Positions 50,183-57,655 of a stretch of DNA of 64,000 nt are shown one piece after another. A program made the position numbers and the translations under genes. Position 1 is the stretch's first letter; each line of letters begins with the position of its first letter. The DNA lies in NCBI GenBank assembly GCA_035624785.1, contig DASPQV010000008.1, forward strand, positions 1 to 64,000, in the 5' to 3' direction. The stretch comes from JAJZNI01 sp035624785 (lineage in GTDB: Bacteria > Chloroflexota > Dormibacteria > Aeolococcales > Aeolococcaceae). Under the pieces are notes generated by a model, which was not told the DNA's origin, did not search any database, and was given only the letters and a program-made list of their open reading frames with translations.

Positions 50183-51127
50183 TCAGGCCGCAATCAGCTC
50201 CATGGCCTGCTCGATCACCCCGTCCAGATCGCCCTCGGCGCGGCGCCGGAGCCAGACCAGCCGCGGCTCGGCCCGGAACCAGGTGCGCTGGGCGCGCGCG
50301 TAGCGATGGGTCCGCCGGGCTATCCCGGCGACCGCCTGCTCCCGGTCCATGCGCCCAGCGAGCACGGCGAGAGCCTCCTGGTAGCCGATGCCGGCGGCGG
50401 CCAGGGCGGTGGCGCTGATCCCCCGGCGCAGCGCCGCCGCCGTCTCCTCCACCAGGCCGCCCGCCATCATGGAGCGGGCCCGCTCGAGGATCCAGCGCCG
50501 GTGCAGCGCCGGCTCGGCGTCGAGGCCGATGAGGGTGCCCGGCAGGGTGCCCCCACGCCGCCTGCCCGCTTCCAGGCTGCCATGGCGGTCTACGATCTCC
50601 AGGGCCCGAACCACCCGTCGCGGGTTGCGGAGATCGACGCCGGCAGCTCCACCGGGATCGAGCCGGGTCAGCTCTCGGGCCAGCTCGGCGAGCCCCTCGG
50701 GTGAGGCGGCGCCAGCGTCCAGGGCCGCCCGGCGCCCGGGCGGGGGTGGCTCACCATCCAGCTCGAATCCCTCCATCAGGGCCCGGAGGTACAGCCCGGT
50801 GCCGCCGACGAGGATCGGCCGGACACCGCGGAGCTCCAGGTCGGCGAGGCAGGCGCGGGCCGCGCGGAGCCAGTCGGCGACCGAGAATGCCGAGCCCGGG
50901 TCGACCAGCTCCAGCAGATGGCAGGGCACACCGAGGAGCTGCCCTGGGTCCGGTACGTTGGTGCCGACTCGGAGGCCGCGCAGGACCTGCCGGGAATCCG
51001 CGTTCACCAGCTCGGCGGCGCCCAGGCGGCGGGCGAGGCGGACCGCCAGGGCCGTCTTGCCGGTGGCGGTCGGGCCGACCACGGCGAGGATCGGGGTTAC
51101 CGGCGACGCAGCGCCCCGAGGAGCCAT
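50183..51127 (-). CDS. miaA: tRNA dimethylallyltransferase MiaA
   Basis: 314 residues. P-loop GPTATGKT (18-25), NADSRQVLRGLRVGTNVP, the DPG..FSVADW segment, VGGTGLYLRAL, DLRNPRRVVRALEI and AQRTWFRAEPRLVWL are the standard MiaA signatures. Adds a dimethylallyl group to A37 of UNN-reading tRNAs, the substrate that MiaB (encoded at 60 kb) then methylthiolates. Upstream of lexA on the same strand. Confidence 0.96.
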   Translation of the reverse strand: MAPRGAASPVTPILAVVGPTATGKTALAVRLARRLGAAELVNADSRQVLRGLRVGTNVPDPGQLLGVPCHLLELVDPGSAFSVADWLRAARACLADLELRGVRPILVGGTGLYLRALMEGFELDGEPPPPGRRAALDAGAASPEGLAELARELTRLDPGGAAGVDLRNPRRVVRALEIVDRHGSLEAGRRRGGTLPGTLIGLDAEPALHRRWILERARSMMAGGLVEETAAALRRGISATALAAAGIGYQEALAVLAGRMDREQAVAGIARRTHRYARAQRTWFRAEPRLVWLRRRAEGDLDGVIEQAMELIAA

Positions 51128-51359
51128 CGGCGGTCATTGTCGGCGGCCAGGCGAAGCGACGTCAGCCCGCCGGGCGTTGTCCGGTGCGGTCTGCTCACCC
51201 GCCGTGCTGGGTTGGGGACGCCCTTGCCGATCTCCCGGACCGGGCCGGGACCTCGGTGCGGTTGGCGCCTCCCGCTGCGAGGGGAGCGGGGCTCGGCCCG
51301 CTCCCCCCGCGCACACCGGGCTGCTGCCGGGTCAGGCCCCCGGTCAGCCCGATGTCGTG

Positions 51360-51845
51360 TCAGGAGGTCTTGGAGGCGCTCCAGGAGCCGCCCCCGGAGC
51401 CGTTGGCCGCGGTCGCGATCTGCCAGTTCCCCGACATCGAGCTGCCGGAGACCGAGCCGGTGTAGGTGGCCACCCCGACCGCGCCGAACTGGATGGAGCT
51501 GCCCTGGAGGGAACCCGAGATGCCGTAGGTGCCAGCCGGATTCGAGATCTGGATGTGGCCGCTCAGGTTCGACCCGGTCTGTGTCCAGGTCAGCGTGAAG
51601 TTACCGTTCAGGGTGCCGCTGTACTGCCCAGACCAGGTTCCCGACAGATCGACGCCGGCCGGCGCCGGGGTCGCCGTGCTGGCCGTCGTGGCGGTCGCCG
51701 GCGGCGCGGTCGCCGCCGGTGGCGTGCTGACCGTCGAGCCGGCCTGGACCGTCCCGGTTGGGGCGGGGGCGCTCGTGCTCGAGCAGCCCGCCAGGGCGAG
51801 GAGGCACGCCCCCCCGATCAACGGCGCGAACTTGCGAAATGTCAT
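51360..51845 (-). CDS. Secreted lipoprotein with beta-sandwich-like domain
   Basis: 161 residues. Signal peptide MTFRKFAPLIGGACLLALAGC ends in lipobox ALAGC (Cys21), followed by a Thr/Pro/Ala linker to about 65 and a domain of repeated short strands (LSGTWSGQYSGTLNGNFTLT, GSNLSGHIQISN, TYGISGSLQG, GATYTGSVSGSSMSGNW). The pattern is that of small beta-barrel lipoproteins that bind ligands, but no family is certain. The preceding small gene ends four bp upstream. Confidence 0.75.
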   Translation of the reverse strand: MTFRKFAPLIGGACLLALAGCSSTSAPAPTGTVQAGSTVSTPPAATAPPATATTASTATPAPAGVDLSGTWSGQYSGTLNGNFTLTWTQTGSNLSGHIQISNPAGTYGISGSLQGSSIQFGAVGVATYTGSVSGSSMSGNWQIATAANGSGGGSWSASKTS

Positions 51846-51849
51846 GGCT

Positions 51850-52056
51850 CTACTCCTGATCCAGGCTCTCGGCGGAGCGCGACATGGATGCGGAACCGTC
51901 GACCGGGCTGACCGCCTCTCCCAGGAAGCGCAGCAGCCGCCCGGGCTCCGAGAAGGTGATCTGCCTTCCCGAGCCCAGGTGGACCGCCATTCCCCTCACT
52001 CCCTCGGGGCTCTTGCCGTCACCGGGCCTCCAGATCCGGACCATGAAGGTCTCCAT
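51850..52056 (-). CDS. Small hypothetical protein
   Basis: 68 residues, ending four bp before the lipoprotein gene on the same strand and starting 36 bp after the STAND regulator gene. MVRIWRPGDGKSPEGVRGMA followed by VHLGSGRQITFSEPGRLLRFL looks like a small beta/alpha domain. No family recognised. Likely cotranscribed with both neighbours. Confidence 0.5.
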   Translation of the reverse strand: METFMVRIWRPGDGKSPEGVRGMAVHLGSGRQITFSEPGRLLRFLGEAVSPVDGSASMSRSAESLDQE

Positions 52057-52091
52057 GGCGAAGGAGCCTAGGCAGGGGCCTTCGGGTCGGC

Positions 52092-55000
52092 TTAAGGTCG
52101 CGTGAAGGTGGCTTCCGGGAGGGGCCCGTCCGGCGGTGCGCCGGGCGGGTGGATGGGCGCGACCGAGGCGGCGCGCCCGCCGGGGAAGGCCGCGGGCTCG
52201 ACGCCGAGGTCGTCCATCGCCTGGCGGTAGCGCCGGTAGTGACGATGAGCTTCGCCATGCCGCCCGGCATCAGCGAGCAGGGTCACGAGCTCCAGATGGG
52301 CCCTCTCGTCATAGAGGTCGATCTCGAGGATCCGGAGCAGGTGGGGGATCGCCGCATCCGGCTCGGCCCTGCGGGCAGCGTGGCTGGCCAGGCCCCGGGC
52401 CACCGCCACGTAGGTGGCCCGGGCCTCCTCCCGCGCCGGGACCGCCCAGTCGTCGTAGGGGTTCTCCTCCAGGAAATCCCCGGAGTACATGGCCGCTGCC
52501 CGCTCCAGGAGCCGGATGCCGGCGTCGGCGTCGCCACGCCGGAGTTGCCGGAGCCCGTCTTCGGCGGCGGACATGAAGGCTTCGAGGTCGACGTCCAGGG
52601 CGGCCAAGTTGAGGGCCACGGCGTCCTTGTCGGCGAGGATGGGCTCCGTCGTGGATGCCCGCCGGGGGTCGAGAACGCCGCGGACCGTGGTGAGGGCCAC
52701 GGAAAGGCGGTTGGAGACTCGCTCGCCCCCCTCGTCGGGCCAGAGGGTGTCCATAAGGTAGCCGCGGCTGGCTGGGCGTCCGCGCCGGGCCACCAGCAGC
52801 TTGAGCAGGTCCCGGGCACGCTTGGACTGCCACTCCGACGCCTTGACGGGCTGGCCGCCGCGGACCACCGAGAAGCCGCCTAGGGACTCGATGCGAACCG
52901 CTGCCTCCGGCTCGGCGAGCAGGGCCATGAGCCCAGCGGCGCCGCCGCCGGGCCGGTCGTGCACTCCGAGCGCCTCCAACCGGTGCCGCGCATCCCGGCG
53001 CCGCGCCTCGGCACCCGGACCAGGGTCGAGGGTGCCGAGGGCCAGCTCGACCCGCGCCTCGCCCAGCGGATTGCCGAGCTCGCGCCAGATCTCGGCGGCG
53101 TCGCGGAGGTGCTGGACGGATCGGCGGCGGTCCCCTGCGCTCACCGCGGCGAGGCTCAGGGCCTCCGCGAGGCCGGCTCGCTCACGCCGCGTCCGGGCAG
53201 CGGTCCCGGCGGCCCGTGCCATCTCCCCGGCCCTCTCCAGGTCTCCGGCCGCCGCGGCCACCCATCCCGCGGCCAGGAGCGCGGTCACATACGCAAGGCC
53301 GCCACCGCGGGCGAGGGCCTGCTCGGTGAGTCGCCGAGCCTGATCCGGCTCCTCCCCGGCGATCACCGTGGCCAGGCCGGCCAGCGCCGGGACCAGGCCC
53401 TGCTCGTCACCGGAGGCCTGGGCGATCGACGCCGCTTCCTCGAACGATGCGCGAGCCTGGGCAAGGTTGCCGCGCTCCCGGTAGACCTCCCCGATCAGGG
53501 CGAGCGGGTAGGCGACCATGTCCGACCCGATCTCCTGGTACCGGCTCCGCGAGGCCTCCAGATCGGCCAGCGCCTCGTCCAGGCGGCCGATGCGCAGCTT
53601 GGTCTCGCCGCGGTTGCAGAGGCTCAGGGCCAGGAAGCTGGCGTATGAGGTCACCTCGGCCAGCCTCACCGCCACCTCGAGCTCCTCGAGCGCCTCGGGG
53701 TAGGAACCCTCCTCCAGGAAGTGAGAGGCTCGGTTGGTGCGGATGCGCACCAACTGGAGGAGGTCGCCGGCCTCCTCCGCGGAGCGCAGCGCGAGCAGGT
53801 AGTGGGCATCGTTGGCACGCCGGTCCCCGTCCAAGGCGGCGAGCATGGCCATGACCGTGTGAGCGGCGGCAAGGGCACGGGCGTCGGCGCAGGCGGTGGC
53901 GGTGGCCAGCGCCTGGGACGCGAGGCGGCGGGAGGGCTCGACCTCGCCGCGAAGCCAGTGGGCGGTGGCGGTCCAGCCGAGCAGGAGTGCCATCTCCACG
54001 GGCTCGGCGGCGGCATCGCTGAGGCCGCGCTGGTAGACCTCGAGGGCGGGGCCGAGCCGGCCCCTGAGGTAGTGGAGCAGGCCGATCCTCCAGGCGAGGC
54101 GGGCGGGCAGCTGCCCGGCGCCGGCCGCCGCGCGCTCGAAGCACGCCTGGGCCCCCGACCAGTCTCCCTGGATCTGGCGCGCCTCCCCCTCCAACTGCTC
54201 GATGGCGGCGCTGCGGAAACCGGACGGAAGTGCGCGGCAGGCATCGAGCACCGCAGCCACATGTCCGGCGGCGAGCAGCGAGGTTCCCGCCAGCGCCAGG
54301 ACATCGGCCAGCGGCTCGGGCTCGCCGGCGGCAAGCAGAAGCCGCAGAGCGGCGCCGGCCGCGCCGTGGGCGGCGAGCCAGCCGGCTCCGTCCACCCGGA
54401 GCCGCCGCGTCTCGGCGGCGGGCAGGGGCAGGTGCTTGCGGGCATAGTCACGAATCAGGGGGCGAAGGGCGAGCGAGCCGTCGGGACGGCTCTCCACGAG
54501 GAGGCTCTGACCGGCCAGCTCGGCGACGCGGCGCGGGCTGTCGGCGATCCCGACCGCGGTGCACAGCTCGGAGGTGAATTGCTCGAAGACGGCCACCCGG
54601 CTGACCAGTTCGCGAAGCCCGGCGGGGTGATGGGCGAAGATCTCCTCGGCCAGGTAGTCGAAGAGCGGGGTGTGGGGCCGGTCCGGGCCCGAGAGCACCG
54701 CGCGCCAGCGCTCGGAGGGGGTCTCGCGGAGCGCCTCCAGGGCCAGGATCACCGCCGCCGGCCAGCCGCCGGCGAGCTGGTGGAGCTCGGCGGCCAGGCC
54801 CCTTGCCGGCTCTCCGAGTCGATCGCCCGCCAGCTGCGCCACCTCGTCGACGGTGAACGCGAGCTGCTCGGCACCGATCTCGAGCAGCTGGCCCTGGCCG
54901 CGGAGCCTCTCCACCGGGAACGGCGGCCGTCCCCGGCCCGCCAGGACCAGGTGCAGCAGCGGAGGCGCGTGCCGGCACAGGGCCTCCACCAGGCGCGAGG

Positions 55001-55463
55001 ACGGGCTTCCCTCGCCCAGCTCGTCGACATCGTCGATGACGATCATCAGGTCCGCTCTCAGGTGCTCATGCAGGGCCTGGGCCAGGCGTGAGCCCAGGGC
55101 ATCCCCGCGGAGGGGCTGCTCCTGCTCTGGGCCCGAGGCCGTCTCGATGGCGTGGATGAGCGCGCCGGGAAGCTCCGGGATGCGCAGCCGCAGCGCATCG
55201 GTCAGCCGCCGAGCCATGGTGAACACGTCGCGGTCGGTGGCGTCCGCCGTGTACCAGGCGCAGGCAGCCACCTCCCACCAGGACGAGAGCAGGCTGGACT
55301 TGCCGTACCCCGCCTCCGCCATCACAACGGTGAGGCGCCGGCTCAGGACCGTGGCCAGCCGGTCCACCAGCTCCGCGCGGGCGATGAAGCCGTCCGGGCG
55401 GGCCGGCGGCAGCAGCTTGGCGACGGGGGTCGGCTCCATTCCCACCTCGGCCTTGGCGGTCAT
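52092..55463 (-). CDS. STAND-type ATPase transcriptional regulator with BTAD/winged-helix output
   Basis: 1123 residues. N-terminal NTPase of the STAND/MalT type: P-loop EAGYGKSS (50-57), Walker B LMIVIDDVDEL (about 135-145), sensor region with the ARRVAELAGQ stretch. Then ~500 residues of TPR-like helical repeats (about 380-830). The C-terminus carries an OmpR/PhoB-like winged helix (about 860-945: RIESLGGFSVVRGGQPVKAS) and a bacterial transcriptional activator domain (about 955-1105) with YSGDFLEENPYDDW and the RLLRILEIDLYDERAH helix, as in SARP regulators. Signal-dependent, ATP-binding activator; ligand unknown. The usual LuxR HTH of MalT proteins is absent; one is encoded divergently next door. 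Confidence 0.88.
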   Translation of the reverse strand: MTAKAEVGMEPTPVAKLLPPARPDGFIARAELVDRLATVLSRRLTVVMAEAGYGKSSLLSSWWEVAACAWYTADATDRDVFTMARRLTDALRLRIPELPGALIHAIETASGPEQEQPLRGDALGSRLAQALHEHLRADLMIVIDDVDELGEGSPSSRLVEALCRHAPPLLHLVLAGRGRPPFPVERLRGQGQLLEIGAEQLAFTVDEVAQLAGDRLGEPARGLAAELHQLAGGWPAAVILALEALRETPSERWRAVLSGPDRPHTPLFDYLAEEIFAHHPAGLRELVSRVAVFEQFTSELCTAVGIADSPRRVAELAGQSLLVESRPDGSLALRPLIRDYARKHLPLPAAETRRLRVDGAGWLAAHGAAGAALRLLLAAGEPEPLADVLALAGTSLLAAGHVAAVLDACRALPSGFRSAAIEQLEGEARQIQGDWSGAQACFERAAAGAGQLPARLAWRIGLLHYLRGRLGPALEVYQRGLSDAAAEPVEMALLLGWTATAHWLRGEVEPSRRLASQALATATACADARALAAAHTVMAMLAALDGDRRANDAHYLLALRSAEEAGDLLQLVRIRTNRASHFLEEGSYPEALEELEVAVRLAEVTSYASFLALSLCNRGETKLRIGRLDEALADLEASRSRYQEIGSDMVAYPLALIGEVYRERGNLAQARASFEEAASIAQASGDEQGLVPALAGLATVIAGEEPDQARRLTEQALARGGGLAYVTALLAAGWVAAAAGDLERAGEMARAAGTAARTRRERAGLAEALSLAAVSAGDRRRSVQHLRDAAEIWRELGNPLGEARVELALGTLDPGPGAEARRRDARHRLEALGVHDRPGGGAAGLMALLAEPEAAVRIESLGGFSVVRGGQPVKASEWQSKRARDLLKLLVARRGRPASRGYLMDTLWPDEGGERVSNRLSVALTTVRGVLDPRRASTTEPILADKDAVALNLAALDVDLEAFMSAAEDGLRQLRRGDADAGIRLLERAAAMYSGDFLEENPYDDWAVPAREEARATYVAVARGLASHAARRAEPDAAIPHLLRILEIDLYDERAHLELVTLLADAGRHGEAHRHYRRYRQAMDDLGVEPAAFPGGRAASVAPIHPPGAPPDGPLPEATFTRP

Positions 55464-55608
55464 GTTCAGTCCTGGTGACGAGAGCGTGGCACAGCATGTT
55501 CGAGGCAGGGCCGCCTGTGGATCAGACCGAGCGGACGGATCCCACGGCCGCGATCACGGCGAGGAATCCCGCCCGAGCCCGGAGTGCACCGCCTCGACGA
55601 GGCGCTCG

Positions 55609-55908
55609 GTGGACGAGCTGACCGAGACCGAGCAGCGGGTGGCGGAGCTGATCGCTCGGGGCCTGACCAACAAGGCCGCCGCCCAGGCGGCGTTCCTCTC
55701 CCCCAAGACGGTGGACAACGTTCTCGGCCGCGTCTACCGCAAGCTGGGGATCGCGTCCCGGGCCGAGCTCGGCGCGATCATGGGAGCGGGAACCGCGGCG
55801 CCCGGCTTGCCGGCCGCTCACCTCGGCTCGGCCCGCGGACCCGTCAATCCCCTCACAGAGCCGGGCGGCCGAATGCCCTCCGCAGGGTCGCGTCGTCCAG
55901 CACGATGA
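55609..55908 (+). CDS. Stand-alone LuxR-type HTH protein (possible remnant)
   Basis: 99 residues from GTG 55609 with GAGG about seven nucleotides upstream. The whole N-terminal half is a LuxR/GerE HTH (LTETEQRVAELIARGLTNKA, AQAAFLSPKTVDNVLGRVYR, KLGIASRAELG). The rest is a disordered tail. With no receiver or sensor domain before it, it is either a small solo regulator or the surviving 3' end of a larger MalT-like gene next to the divergent STAND regulator. Its 3' end overlaps mutL by 56 bp on the opposite strand. Confidence 0.6.
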   Translation: MDELTETEQRVAELIARGLTNKAAAQAAFLSPKTVDNVLGRVYRKLGIASRAELGAIMGAGTAAPGLPAAHLGSARGPVNPLTEPGGRMPSAGSRRPAR

Positions 55909-57655
55909 CGGTGGGCCTGCCGTGGGGGCAGGTCAGCCCACCCGGCGTCGCCACCAGGCGGTCGAGTAGGCGAGCCTGCTCGGTGGGATCGAGCCGGTCA
56001 CCGAGGCGCACCGCCGCATGGCAGGCAGTCACCGCAGCCAGCCGGCGCCGCCGGGCGGCCGGCTCGCCCGGCTCCTGAAGGCTGTCGAGGACGGCAGCGA
56101 CCAGACGCGCCGGGTCTCTCCCCGGGGCCGCGGCGGGCAGCGCCCGGCAGCGAACCAGGCCGGGGCCGAAGGGCTCCAGGTCGAAGCCCATGGTGTGAAG
56201 CAGCGCGTGCTCCTCCTCGAGGCGCTCGGCCAGGGCGGCATCGACACTCACGGTGGCCTCGAGGAGAAGCGGCTGGCTGGCCGCCGGGCGCCCGTCGCGG
56301 CAGGCTTGCTCGGCGGCGCCCAGCAGCTCGGCGTACAGGACCTTCTCGTGGGCCGCGTGGGGATCGACGAGGCAGAGGCCTGCCGGCGAGTCCGCCACCA
56401 GCCAGCCGTCCGCGGACTGAACCAGGGGACGGAGAGGCGCCAGGTCGGAGAGGCGCTGCTGCTCAACCGGCCGGGCCGGGATGGGGTGGGCAGGTGTGGC
56501 GTCGCCGGGTCTCCCCCCCTCGGTGGCCGGTCCCAGCCCGACTCGGTCAGGGTGAAGCAAGGCCCCCAAGCGCTCCACCACCGCAGCTGAGGTACCCTCG
56601 CGGAGCTCCAGCGCCCGAGGCAACCCCGTTGGCGGCGACCCCGGGCCGAGCCGGGGCAGGCGGCGGTCGGCGGGATTGAGGTGTGCCGCCTGGAGCGCGG
56701 CCCAGCAGGCGCGCTCCACGGTTGTGAACACGCGGCCCTGATCTCGAAGCCGAACCTCCCGCTTGGTGGGGTGGACGTTGACGTCGACCAGCGCCGGGTC
56801 GAGGTCGATCACCACCACCCCGTAGGGATGGCGGCCGGCGGGCAGAAGCCCCGCGTACGCCTCCTCCACGGCGGCGACCAGGGCGCGGTTGTGAACCCGC
56901 CTGCCGTTCACCACCAGCACCAGCGACGCCCGCGTCCCCCGGTGCCGGCGCGGCTCGGCGATCAGCCCGCTCACCGAGATCTCTCCCGGGGCATCGACGG
57001 TGAGCAACTCCCCCGCCTCCCTGCCGAAGACGGCCCCGGCCGCCTCCTGGAGGGTCCCCCCGGGTGTCCTCAGGGCCAGGCGATCCCCGCTCCGGCAGGT
57101 GAAGGCCACCTCGGGCCGGGTCAGGGCGAGATCGGCGACCGCCCGGACGCAGGCTGCGGCCTCGCCGCGATCCGCGCCCAGAAAGGCCAGCCGCGCGGGC
57201 GTGTTGTGAAAGAGATCGCGGGCCTCCGCGGTGGTCCCCGGCGCCCGGGCGGCGGGCCGGTGCTCGAGCACGGAGCCAGCCCGGCAGCGAAGCAGCCACG
57301 CCTCCGCCGCGCCGGCGGCCCGGCTGGTGATCAGCAGCTCGCTGACGGCGCCGACGCTGGCCAGCGCCTCGCCCCGGAAGCCGAGGCTCCTGACCGCCAC
57401 CAGGTCGTCCACGGTGGCCAGCTTGGAGGTCGCGTGCCGGGCCACGGCGAGGGGGAGCTCATCCCCGGGGATGCCGGCGCCGTCGTCCTTGACCGATATC
57501 CGGATCAGGCCGCCGCCCTCGATCTCCACATCGACCCGGGTGGCCCCCGCGTCCAGGGAGTTCTCGCCGAGCTCCTTGACCACCGCGGCGGGCCGCTCGA
57601 TCACCTCTCCGGCGGCGATGGCGTCGGCCACCGCGGGGGGCAGGAGCCGGATCAC
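55853..57655 (-). CDS. mutL: DNA mismatch repair protein MutL
   Basis: 600 residues from GTG 57655, whose GTGA overlaps the mutS stop. N-terminal GHKL ATPase: IAAGEVIERPAAVVKELGEN with KELGENSLDAG and DDGAGI, and HNTPARLAFL. The C-terminal dimerisation/endonuclease domain carries DPHAAHE-x4-YAE (431 onward, canonical DQHA-x2-E-x4-E with Q replaced by P), the ACHAAVR motif and CPHGRP, which marks the metal-dependent nicking type of MutL. Works with MutS on replication errors; no MutH is needed. Confidence 0.95.
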   Translation of the reverse strand: MIRLLPPAVADAIAAGEVIERPAAVVKELGENSLDAGATRVDVEIEGGGLIRISVKDDGAGIPGDELPLAVARHATSKLATVDDLVAVRSLGFRGEALASVGAVSELLITSRAAGAAEAWLLRCRAGSVLEHRPAARAPGTTAEARDLFHNTPARLAFLGADRGEAAACVRAVADLALTRPEVAFTCRSGDRLALRTPGGTLQEAAGAVFGREAGELLTVDAPGEISVSGLIAEPRRHRGTRASLVLVVNGRRVHNRALVAAVEEAYAGLLPAGRHPYGVVVIDLDPALVDVNVHPTKREVRLRDQGRVFTTVERACWAALQAAHLNPADRRLPRLGPGSPPTGLPRALELREGTSAAVVERLGALLHPDRVGLGPATEGGRPGDATPAHPIPARPVEQQRLSDLAPLRPLVQSADGWLVADSPAGLCLVDPHAAHEKVLYAELLGAAEQACRDGRPAASQPLLLEATVSVDAALAERLEEEHALLHTMGFDLEPFGPGLVRCRALPAAAPGRDPARLVAAVLDSLQEPGEPAARRRRLAAVTACHAAVRLGDRLDPTEQARLLDRLVATPGGLTCPHGRPTVIVLDDATLRRAFGRPAL

